Positions 16,066 through 23,078 of a DNA stretch of 64,000 nt are shown here, piece by piece (the first letter of the stretch is position 1; each line of letters starts with the position of its first letter). The position numbers and the translations under genes are program-made. The notes under the pieces are model-generated. The model searched no databases and had not been told where the DNA came from. It saw only the letters and a list, made by a program, of their open reading frames with translations. The stretch lies in contig NZ_CALHGM010000031.1 of assembly GCF_938030145.1 (NCBI RefSeq), positions 46,340 to 110,339 of the forward strand, given 5' to 3'. This DNA is from an uncultured Campylobacter sp. (lineage in GTDB: Bacteria > Campylobacterota > Campylobacteria > Campylobacterales > Campylobacteraceae).

Positions 16066-17022
16066 TTAATGACTATGCCCCAAATGCCCGCCCGTATCGT
16101 TTGATCTTACTTCGCAGATGAGCTCGTCGGTGCATTCGTTATCGCTGCTCTCACACTGCAGCGTAGTGTGCGTGATGCCTAGATGCTCCATTTCGTGCGA
16201 TATTTCGGCCATGATCTGCTCCGCTTCGCGCACGCTCAGCTCGCCGCTAACCACCACGTGAGCCGTGAGCGCGTTTGCGCCGCTTGTTATGCTCCAGACG
16301 TGCAGGTCGTGCACCGAAAGCACGCCGTCTACGCCCCTGATCTGCGCGACGAGCGCGTCTAGGCTCACGCCCTTTGGCGAGCCCTCCATTAGAATGTTTA
16401 GGCTCTCTTTTAGCATGCCCCAGCCGCTTTTTACGATGAGCGCGGCTACGAGCAGGCTAGCCGCCGCGTCCGCCCAGCCCCAGTCAAAGCACATCATCGC
16501 CAAAGCCGCTGCGATCGCACCCACCGAGCCCGCAGCGTCGCCCAGCACGTGCAGGTAGGCGCCGCGCATATTGACGTTTTCTCTCACGTCACCGCCGCGC
16601 AGCATGTATAGCGCCACGACGATGTTTACAGCAAGACCCAGCGTACTGATGGCGAGCATGCCAGCGGTGGCTACTTCTGGCGGGTTTTGCAGGCGCCGCG
16701 CCGCCTCAATGACGATAAAAACGGCGATGACGATGAGCGTGACGGCGTTTATCGTCGCGGCTAAAATTTCGATCCGCCTATAGCCGAAGGTTTTTTGCAG
16801 ATTGCCCTTGCGTTCGCCGAATTTAAACGCAAACAGCGAAAGCCCGAGCGCTGCGGCGTCTGATAGCATGTGCCCGGCGTCTGAGAGCAGGGCGAGCGAG
16901 TTCGTCGCCAAGCCGCCCGCGACCTCGACCAGCATAAAAGCGGATATTATAAGGAAAGAATTTCTCAAAACGACTTTGTTTGACGCGTGCGAATGCGTGC
17001 AGTGGGCATGATTTTCGTGCAT
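16066..17022 (-). CDS. Cation diffusion facilitator (CzcD/ZitB-like) metal exporter
   Basis: A CDF-family antiporter that exports Zn2+, Cd2+ or Co2+ across the inner membrane. It is 318 aa from the ATG at 17020-17022, preceded by GAGG 5 nt upstream; an in-frame TTG seven codons earlier has no such site. The His-rich N-terminus (MHENHAHCTHSHASN) is followed by six helices with the metal-site motifs SDAGHMLSDA (helix II) and HVLGDAAGS (helix V). The C-terminal domain has HDLHVW and SLDALVAQIRGV typical of the CzcD group, and the tail ends GGHLGHSH. It is followed downstream by the repeat-rich gap. Confidence 0.93.
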   Translation of the reverse strand: MHENHAHCTHSHASNKVVLRNSFLIISAFMLVEVAGGLATNSLALLSDAGHMLSDAAALGLSLFAFKFGERKGNLQKTFGYRRIEILAATINAVTLIVIAVFIVIEAARRLQNPPEVATAGMLAISTLGLAVNIVVALYMLRGGDVRENVNMRGAYLHVLGDAAGSVGAIAAALAMMCFDWGWADAAASLLVAALIVKSGWGMLKESLNILMEGSPKGVSLDALVAQIRGVDGVLSVHDLHVWSITSGANALTAHVVVSGELSVREAEQIMAEISHEMEHLGITHTTLQCESSDNECTDELICEVRSNDTGGHLGHSH

Positions 17023-17074
17023 TTTGACCTCATTTTTCGGCAAATTTTAGATACATTATACCCTAAAAAAGCGC

Positions 17075-17950
17075 TTAAATTTTAGCCAAATCTCCTTCCG
17101 GCTCAGCGCTTGTGCGCTTGCCTATGTCTTTTAACTTACTAAACTCTTCCACTAGCCTCGGCGCGTCATCTAAGCTGATCGCAAATGTCCAAAGATAGGT
17201 GAGCACCGAGTAGATGTGGCCTGCGTTTGCCTGCTTGCTTGAGAGCAAAAATATCGCCAAACTAAAAATCGCCGCCGCACTCGTACCGATGATGAAAAAG
17301 CTCATCGCCTCTCTGTTTGATATGCGGATACGAAGTTTTGAAAGCACGTCGTAGTGGCGATTTAGCGTGTATTCGTCGCCTACGCTTATGCGTCCTGCTT
17401 CGCGCTCTAGCTGGTTGTTTAGTTTTAGATACAAGCGGTCGTTTTTGGCGATGTATTTGGGTAGCAAAACTCCAAAAATCGCGAGCAGGGCAAAAACAGC
17501 CAAACCCACGTAGAACTCGATAAATAAAAGCATGATCGCCGAGCCGAAAATCGAGACGACCGAGGTAAAAAACACGGGAAAATGCTGCTCGAAAAAATCC
17601 ACGAATTCGCGAGATAAATTTGCTCTTGCGATTACGGCGCTTTCGTCTTTTGCGGCTCTTTTTTCGTTCATTATCACGCTTACGGCAAGTCCTGCATATA
17701 TCCTAGTAAATACCTGCGTATCCACGCGTCGCCTAATCGAGCCAAGTCCCCAGCCCACGAACACCATGCACGAGTAGCTAAGTGCCAAAAGCGTGTCGCC
17801 CGCTACGATGGCGTTTATGGCGATGCCGGCTAGTACGGGATAGATGAGAAACAGTCCGTTTTCCGCTAAAACCAGGCTAAACGTCAAGAACAGCTTTTTA
17901 AAATTTTTCTTTGCGATGAGCGTTAGCGTCTTAAATGCGCTATTTTGCAT
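17075..17950 (-). CDS. ABC-type six-helix membrane domain protein without ATPase domain
   Basis: A 291-residue membrane protein resembling the ABC_membrane_3 type: an exporter-like transmembrane domain as a stand-alone polypeptide. Five to six hydrophobic segments are visible (about 18-45, 52-75, 120-160 and 215-262). Between the pairs is the cytoplasmic stretch GLGSIRRRVDTQVFTRIYAGLA, similar to coupling regions of ABC exporters. No Walker A, Walker B or signature motif occurs here or in the adjacent gene. The substrate is unknown. It is divergent from the cupin gene and lies just upstream of the CDF gene in the same direction. Confidence 0.75.
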   Translation of the reverse strand: MQNSAFKTLTLIAKKNFKKLFLTFSLVLAENGLFLIYPVLAGIAINAIVAGDTLLALSYSCMVFVGWGLGSIRRRVDTQVFTRIYAGLAVSVIMNEKRAAKDESAVIARANLSREFVDFFEQHFPVFFTSVVSIFGSAIMLLFIEFYVGLAVFALLAIFGVLLPKYIAKNDRLYLKLNNQLEREAGRISVGDEYTLNRHYDVLSKLRIRISNREAMSFFIIGTSAAAIFSLAIFLLSSKQANAGHIYSVLTYLWTFAISLDDAPRLVEEFSKLKDIGKRTSAEPEGDLAKI

Positions 17951-18033
17951 AAAAATCCTTCGGTTAAAATCGCGCGGATTTTAGCTGATTTTAAAATTCG
18001 CGTCAAACTTTTTGAAAAATTTTGCTGTAACTC

Positions 18034-18062
18034 TTGACATTACAACAAAATTTTACTATACT
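18034..18062 (+). promoter_or_regulatory. Consensus sigma-70 promoter of the cupin gene
   Basis: TTGACA (18034-18039) and TATACT (18057-18062) are separated by exactly 17 nt, an unusually perfect -35/-10 pair for this genome. The spacer begins with TTACAAC, one arm of the operator-like repeats described at 18073. Confidence 0.75.
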
Positions 18063-18072
18063 TCGCTCATCA

Positions 18073-18095
18073 GTTGTAAGTTATAGCATTACAAC
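18073..18095 (+). promoter_or_regulatory. Operator-like inverted repeat GTTGTAA-N9-TTACAAC
   Basis: A 7-bp inverted repeat sits just downstream of the predicted transcription start and upstream of the cupin ribosome site. A further TTACAAC copy lies within the promoter spacer (18040-18046). The spacing of about 16 nt between half-site starts fits a dimeric regulator. The nearby Rrf2 protein, or an unlinked HxlR- or MarR-type factor, could bind here; which one is not shown by the sequence. Confidence 0.55.
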
Positions 18096-18115
18096 AAAAA
18101 ACTAAGGAGAAAAAG

Positions 18116-18490
18116 ATGTCAAACTACAAGATCGTTTCAACCAAAAGCGAACCCAGAGTCGAGCTGAAAGAAGCTCTAGGCTTAAGCGGCTGCGAGCTCT
18201 CTATCAACGAACTTCCCGCAAACGCGAGCGTGCCGTTCGTACATTCGCACAAGCAAAACGAGGAGCTTTACTTGGTGCTAAAAGGCGGCGGCACGCTATT
18301 CATCGACGGCGAGGAGACGGCGGTGGGCGAGGGCGACGCTATCCGCATCGATCCCGCGGGCAAGAGATGCTTCAAGGCGGGCGCGCAGGGGATGAAATTT
18401 ATCTGTATCCAAACTAAACGCGGCAGCTTGGAGCAGTACACTAACGGCGACGGCGTGATAAACGACGATGTAAAGCCAAGCTGGCTGTAA
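18116..18490 (+). CDS. Single-domain cupin protein
   Basis: A 124-residue small beta-barrel protein. It keeps the cupin metal motif 1, H-S-H-x5-E (HSHKQNEELYLVLKG, residues ~43-57), and a motif 2 region around GEGDAIRIDPAG. The second-motif His is not obvious, so metal binding may be incomplete. AAGGAG precedes the ATG. The strong promoter with an operator-like repeat suggests an inducible stress or metabolite response. It lies upstream of an NAD(P)-binding protein and an Rrf2 regulator in the same direction. Substrate unknown. Confidence 0.85.
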   Translation: MSNYKIVSTKSEPRVELKEALGLSGCELSINELPANASVPFVHSHKQNEELYLVLKGGGTLFIDGEETAVGEGDAIRIDPAGKRCFKAGAQGMKFICIQTKRGSLEQYTNGDGVINDDVKPSWL

Positions 18491-18703
18491 ATTTCGCGAG
18501 ACAAGCGCGCAGCAAAGCGCAGGTGTAAAATTTAAACTGCGTAGCGCGGCAAAACGCACCCTGCGTAGCGGGCTTATCGGCTGCGACGACGGCGATAGAT
18601 GGTCGTATGAGAGAGTGTATCGGCTGCGACGGCAACTAAATTAGCTTGCAGCAGCGATAAGCGGCTATGTAAGCAAACAAAATCTAGATTTAAAGGATAG
18701 AAA

Positions 18704-19339
18704 ATGAAAAAGGTAGCAATCATCGGAGCAAACGGAAAATCAGGTAGCGCGCTAGTTGCGGAGGCGCTAAAGCAGGGCTACGACGTAACGGGCTTCGCGC
18801 GAAACAAAGAGTATGAAAATGGTGCCATCAAGCTCGTGCACAAGGACGTTTTTGAGCTTAGCAAGGCCGATTTGGCGGGCTTTGACGTCGTCATCAGCGC
18901 GATCGCTGCATGGACGCCGCAGACCTTCCCGCTTCACGCGAAAATGACGCAGCACATCGCGGAGCTGCTAAGCGGCACGCAGACTAGACTTTTCGTCATC
19001 GGCGGTGCGGGCGTGCTATACACAGACGCTTCGCGCAAGACGCGCCTGATGGATACTCCAAGCTTTCCGGCTGAGTATATGGGCGTAGCCGAGGCGACTG
19101 CGGCGAGCTACGAGGTGCTAAAAGCGAGCAAAGATTTGATCTGGACCTACGTGATCCCTGCCGCGGAATACGACGCAAACGCCGCTCGCATGGGCTCATA
19201 CGTCCTAGGAGGCGACGAGCTGATCCTAAACGGTAAAGGCAAAAGCTATATCGGCTACGCAGACCTCGCGCTCGCCGTAATAGATGAGATCGGGGCGCAA
19301 AAATTTATCGGCAAGCCGTTTACGGCAGTCGGCGAATAA
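18704..19339 (+). CDS. NAD(P)H-binding protein, NmrA/SDR-like
   Basis: A 211-residue atypical short-chain dehydrogenase fold. The N-terminus has the dinucleotide fingerprint GANGKSGSALV. The body carries the DVVISAIAAW and VIGGAGVLY strand motifs seen in NmrA-like or YhfK-type proteins. No catalytic YxxxK is clear; EYMGVAEATAASYEVLK lies in the usual region. AAGGA precedes the ATG. Such proteins often accompany Rrf2 or HxlR regulators and are thought to act in redox or electrophile response; here that is an inference. Confidence 0.82.
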   Translation: MKKVAIIGANGKSGSALVAEALKQGYDVTGFARNKEYENGAIKLVHKDVFELSKADLAGFDVVISAIAAWTPQTFPLHAKMTQHIAELLSGTQTRLFVIGGAGVLYTDASRKTRLMDTPSFPAEYMGVAEATAASYEVLKASKDLIWTYVIPAAEYDANAARMGSYVLGGDELILNGKGKSYIGYADLALAVIDEIGAQKFIGKPFTAVGE

Positions 19340-19353
19340 TGGGCGTTGCCGCG

Positions 19354-19470
19354 CGTAAATTTTAAACCGCGCGGCACGGCGAAAATCGGGCGTAAATTTT
19401 AACTGCGCGGCACGGCAAAATTCTAACGTAAATTTTAAATCGTTTAGCGCGGTAAAATTCGAACGCAAAT
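19354..19470. repeat. ~37-nt tandem repeat, three units plus a partial
   Basis: CGTAAATTTTAAA-type words recur at 19354, 19391, 19427 and 19464 with a GCGCGGCACGGCRAAAATYC-like filler between them. That is a period of 36-37 nt, with later copies more degenerate. It directly follows the NAD(P)-binding gene. Confidence 0.65.
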
Positions 19471-19840
19471 TTAAAATTTAGCGAAAAAGCAAGTTCGGGC
19501 TTTAAATCAAAATTTAGCGCTAGGACAGCCTATGTTTGAATTAAAATTTAGAGCGAGCTACGGCTTGAAATTAAATTTAGCGGCGGAGCCGAACCTAAGC
19601 TAAAATTTAAAATTTAATGGCGATGGTGGCGGCGACCGCGGTGCTAATGACGGCTGCGATTGCATTGCAGAACATCGGTAGCGATTGTATTCGAATAATA
19701 GCGGCGGTAGCGATAGCAGCGATTGTATTCGCGATAACGGCAGTAGCGGTAATGAGCAGCGGTAGCGGCTGCAACGGTGGCGGCGACGAGGTTAGGATAG
19801 TCGCGCTATCGGTATAGGGTAACGCGATGCTTGCTATGTC
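19471..19840. other. Degenerate repeat filler, no credible gene
   Basis: TTAAATTTAGCGGCG-like words continue to about 19620. A 14-nt word AGCGATTGTATTCG is repeated at 19680 and 19718, again 38 nt apart. A 66-codon hydrophobic open frame covers 19617-19817, but it reads straight through these repeats and has no ribosome site, so I do not call it a gene. Confidence 0.45.
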
Positions 19841-20068
19841 GCGGATGAAATTTAGGCGCGATTAAAATTAATATCTAAATTTTAAAAAGATCGCTTAGCG
19901 GATGGAATTTTGTAACGATTAAATTTAATATCCGAATTTTAGAAAGATCGTTTGGCTGATAAAATTTAGACACGATTAAATTTAAGATTAGAATTTTAAG
20001 AAAATCGTATAGCGGATGAAATTTTAGCGCGATCTGAAATTTAGCGGTCGAATTTAAGGAAAATTTCG
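19841..20068. repeat. 57-nt tandem repeat, three good units and a decayed fourth
   Basis: Units start at 19841, 19898, 19955 and 20012, exactly 57 nt apart. Each begins GCGGATGAAATTTTA or a close variant, continues through CGATTAAATTTAA and ends near GAATTTTAAGAAAATCG. The fourth unit diverges after about 25 nt. The array ends 38 nt before the Rrf2 start codon. Confidence 0.8.
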
Positions 20069-20106
20069 CTTAAATTCTAAAACTCAGATCCAAATCAAGG
20101 AGCGAA

Positions 20107-20517
20107 ATGCAAGTAGGTATAAAATTTTCACTCGCGGTTCACATAATGCTTTGCGTCGCGTATTTTCGCGAGGAGAAGGTCACGGGCGATTTCGTCGCCG
20201 CAAGCTCGGGGATAAACCCCGCCATCGCGCGCAAGCTGATCTCGCAGCTGAAAAATGCAGCCTTGGTGCTCACGACCGCGGGCGTGGGCGGCATCACGCT
20301 GGCTCGCGACGCGCGGCTCATCACGCTTTTAGACATTTACGAGGCGGTGAGCGGGGAGGACGCGATGTTTCGCCTGCACAAAGGCTCGCCTAGCGCCTGC
20401 CCCGTGGGCGGCAAGATCGAGGCGGTACTCGCGCCGCGATTTGCTCGCATTCAGAATGATTTTAAAAAATCCCTATCCGACGTGAGCTTGGCGGATCTTT
20501 TGAACGATCTGGGATAG
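20107..20517 (+). CDS. Rrf2-family transcriptional regulator without a three-Cys cluster
   Basis: A 136-residue winged-helix repressor of the Rrf2 family. The opening MQVGIKFSLAVHIMLCVAYF, the helix-turn-helix SSGINPAIARKLISQLKNAALV and the wing GVGGITLARDARLITLLDIYEAV are characteristic. IscR and NsrR use three cysteines in the following loop; here only one Cys (SACPVGG) is found there, so it probably does not hold an Fe-S cluster in that way. AAGGAG precedes the ATG. Its targets are plausibly the cupin and NAD(P)-binding genes. Confidence 0.88.
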   Translation: MQVGIKFSLAVHIMLCVAYFREEKVTGDFVAASSGINPAIARKLISQLKNAALVLTTAGVGGITLARDARLITLLDIYEAVSGEDAMFRLHKGSPSACPVGGKIEAVLAPRFARIQNDFKKSLSDVSLADLLNDLG

Positions 20518-20643
20518 AGCTAATTAAAATTCTAAACACGCATTTATCTTCTAAATTTGCTCAGATTTCAAGGCTTGCGGGCTAAATTTATATAAAATTT
20601 TACCCGCTCGCCGCGTAAAATTTCGGTTTAATTTAAGCTAGGC

Positions 20644-20649
20644 TATAAT
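20644..20649 (+). promoter_or_regulatory. -10 box (TATAAT) before the ankyrin gene
   Basis: GGCTATAATGCGC lies about 40 nt before the start codon of the ankyrin gene and repeats the core seen before lpxC and the flavodoxin-fold gene. Confidence 0.5.
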
Positions 20650-20687
20650 GCGCTCAAAAATGGCAAAATGACGTTTTGTTAAAGGGG

Positions 20688-21965
20688 ATGGAAATTTTGA
20701 AAAGCTTCAAACTTCGGTTTATTTATGCTATCTGCGCGGTAGTCATATGCGCGCTGTATCTGCTAGGCGAAAGATCGGGTCTTGCGGAGCGTAAACAAAC
20801 TAACTTCGTAGTTACTGCCGATACCAATGTTTCCAAAGTGCCGGGTCTTAGCAAATACGTAACTCGAGAAGAAGTTGAAAGTTTTGCGTTTCGCTACTGG
20901 GATATAGATAATGAGGGAGAATATACGAATTCTCACTGGGAAGAAAACGCTACTTTAAAAAAGCTTCGCTTAATGCTCAAAGCTAAAGACACCAGAGGCG
21001 TTTTAAATTTTTTAAAAGACAATAATCTAAGCGTAAATTTACAGATGCATGCAGGTACTAGCCCGCTTATTTATAGCGCGTTTTACGACGATGAAAATAC
21101 CGCTAAAGAGCTTATAAAGTTAGGAGCGGATATGAGGCATAAGGACAGATATAAACTTAGTCCGCTAGCCTATGCGATAGAAAATAACTCCACCAAAACG
21201 GCAAAACTATTACTGGATAACGGGGTTAAATTTGAAGAGGTGAAGGCGGTACAGTGGTATTTGGACTGCCCAATATATAAAACCAGCAGCCCGATTTTAG
21301 TCGACAACAGCAAAGCTTATATAAAATTGGATAAGGATGCTTGCGTTTTTAGAACTGGACTCAAAGGAGATATTGACCCCTTATATTATTTGATTACAAA
21401 TGGTTTTTCAAAAATGATAGAAATAATCTTAGATCACGGATATAGGCCTCAATTGAGTGATCAGAAGTACGATTACATATATATTGTAAGTGATGCTAAA
21501 AATTCTATTTTGCCTAGATCGTATTATGTTCTTTTAAATTCAACGCCCAATTATGAGCCGATACTTGATATTTTGTTGAAATATAATGTAGTAGGACAAC
21601 CTACTCAAGAGGAGTTGGATCTTGCTTACAAGCATTGTGTTACGTATTATTTGCATAACTTAGGTAGAAAATGGGATTATATATTTCATATGAGAGATTA
21701 TCAAAAAGGAGAGAAAATTTTAGGCGGATACGGAACTGCACGAAATGAAAGGATAGCTAGGTTACACGAAGAGGAACGCAAGAATTCTTCATTTAACAAT
21801 TCAGAACCTGAAAAAAGCATTCAAATCACGCCCGATCCAATAATACTAAATTATTATGATACTGCCGTAAAGGATTATGGCAGATTTTGCGGCGATGAGA
21901 AATTAACGAATTTGAAAGAAGAGGATATAAAGACCGAGGAGGAATTTGATAGTTTAAGAGATTAG
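20688..21965 (+). CDS. Ankyrin-repeat protein with N-terminal membrane anchor, probably truncated by a stop
   Basis: About 425 aa. An N-terminal hydrophobic segment (FIYAICAVVICALYLLG) suggests an inner-membrane anchor facing the periplasm. Ankyrin-type repeats are visible at about 120-190 (GTSPLIYSAFYDDENTAKELIKLGAD, then LSPLAYAIENNSTKTAKLLLDNG). A weaker repeat follows near 235-260 (DPLYYLITNGFSKMIEIILDHG). The rest matches no family. AAAGGGG touches the ATG at 20688, so TTG at 20697 is an alternative start. Base composition becomes AT-rich from about 21300, unlike the neighbours. The frame stays open after the TAG at 21963-21965 (see next entry). Confidence 0.72.
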   Translation: MEILKSFKLRFIYAICAVVICALYLLGERSGLAERKQTNFVVTADTNVSKVPGLSKYVTREEVESFAFRYWDIDNEGEYTNSHWEENATLKKLRLMLKAKDTRGVLNFLKDNNLSVNLQMHAGTSPLIYSAFYDDENTAKELIKLGADMRHKDRYKLSPLAYAIENNSTKTAKLLLDNGVKFEEVKAVQWYLDCPIYKTSSPILVDNSKAYIKLDKDACVFRTGLKGDIDPLYYLITNGFSKMIEIILDHGYRPQLSDQKYDYIYIVSDAKNSILPRSYYVLLNSTPNYEPILDILLKYNVVGQPTQEELDLAYKHCVTYYLHNLGRKWDYIFHMRDYQKGEKILGGYGTARNERIARLHEEERKNSSFNNSEPEKSIQITPDPIILNYYDTAVKDYGRFCGDEKLTNLKEEDIKTEEEFDSLRD

Positions 21966-22166
21966 TTTAGAGATAGGAATAAAACATTTCCTGACACAAA
22001 AGCGGCTATGAAGTATCTCAATTTTGCGGAAAAATATGACTTGGTTTCGACCAGTAAGAGTCGCGGCGAATTAATGATTAAATATAACGGCAATCAGATG
22101 CTTTTTGATGAATATGTAAAAATTCTACAAGATAAGATAGATAAATCTCAAGGAGTGAAAAAATGA
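21966..22166 (+). pseudogene. In-frame continuation of the ankyrin gene after a stop codon
   Basis: Directly after the TAG the same phase stays open for 66 codons and reads as ordinary protein, for example TKAAMKYLNFAEKYDLV and LMIKYNGNQMLFDEYVKIL, ending at a TGA (22164-22166). That TGA overlaps an ATG with AAGGAG upstream, opening a 10-codon frame (MSAKFYKIGI). It looks like the start of a lost next gene. The likely history is a nonsense mutation in a longer gene (~490 aa); an independent small protein from the ATG at 22008 is less likely, as it has no ribosome site. Confidence 0.55.
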
Positions 22167-22412
22167 GTGCTAAATTTTATAAGATAGGAATTTAAAATAT
22201 AGTTTATAAAATTCTAAAATTTCGGTAGTTTGAATATAGTGAAGAAAGTAATAGCTAAATTTATCTGGAATTTAACCCATGCCAAAATTCTGTATGTTGC
22301 ATGAAAAATTTTGCTTGCCATATGTCCGAAGATACAATAAGATAAATTAAGCTATAAATTTCTCACTAAAAAAGCGGTTGCGTCTTAAATTTTATCCGTC
22401 TACAAATCAAAT

Positions 22413-23078
22413 TTACAATTTTATCTTCCTAACTTCCAGTTCGCCGCCAAAAAAGTTCGCGTAGTAAAGCAGGTCTTTTTCGACCTCAAGCCCCGCTAGG
22501 TAGCGCAGAGCGAGGTTTGCCTCAAAGCTTGCCGCAAACATCACGATCGCAGCCGTTATGCCCGCAGGCGTCGCGTTTAGGCTCGGGAAAAATTTAAAAT
22601 CCGCGTTCTGTACGAAGCAGACTTGGCACTGCCAGCTGTCCACCGACGCGAACACCCACGGCACGCCTATTTGCTTAGCAAACGCATCGATCTGCGCGCG
22701 CGTGGCGAGATTATCGGTCGCATCTAAAATCAGATCAAATTTCTCGCCCGAGGCGGTCGCGCTAGCGAAAAATTCCTCCGCGCGGCTCTTATGCACCTCC
22801 ACGCTCACGCCGTCGTAGCGGCTTTCCGTGCGGCTTTTAAAAATATCCGCTTTAAATTTGCCCTCGTCTGCGAGCGTGAATAAAATTTGCCTGTGGATAT
22901 TGTGAAGCGCCACCGTGTCGAAATCCACGACGCTGATCCGCCCGATACCGCTTGCGCCCAGAGCGTAAGAAAGGCTGCTTCCAAGCCCGCCCGCGCCGAT
23001 GATTAGGATGCGCTTATCCGCAAGCGCGCGCTGCGTCTGCTCGCTCCAAAGCTGGATCTGCCTGTGAAAGTAGTTCAT
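22413..23078 (-). CDS. ThiF/MoeB/HesA-family adenylating (E1-like) protein
   Basis: A 221-residue E1-like enzyme. The start is the ATG at 23076-23078, which overlaps the stop of the preceding gene (ATGA) and follows a GGGGG ribosome site. The ATP-binding motif is GAGGLGSS, followed by IGRISVVDFDTVALHNIHRQ and the DATDN segment, all canonical. The paired CxxC zinc motifs of MoeB and ThiF are absent; only WQCQVCF remains. It is also shorter than MoeB. The partner ubiquitin-like protein is not encoded nearby. It is the last gene of the ileS-gatA-guaB operon. Confidence 0.85.
   Translation of the reverse strand: MNYFHRQIQLWSEQTQRALADKRILIIGAGGLGSSLSYALGASGIGRISVVDFDTVALHNIHRQILFTLADEGKFKADIFKSRTESRYDGVSVEVHKSRAEEFFASATASGEKFDLILDATDNLATRAQIDAFAKQIGVPWVFASVDSWQCQVCFVQNADFKFFPSLNATPAGITAAIVMFAASFEANLALRYLAGLEVEKDLLYYANFFGGELEVRKIKL

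Noticed and set aside
19617..19817. A 66-codon hydrophobic open frame
   Set aside because: It passes through a 38-nt repeated word and other repeats. The Ala/Ile/Val content comes from GCGAT/GCGGT words, and no ribosome site is present.
19354..20068. A CRISPR array
   Set aside because: Units are contiguous and degenerate with no conserved repeat plus unique spacer pattern, and no cas gene is near.
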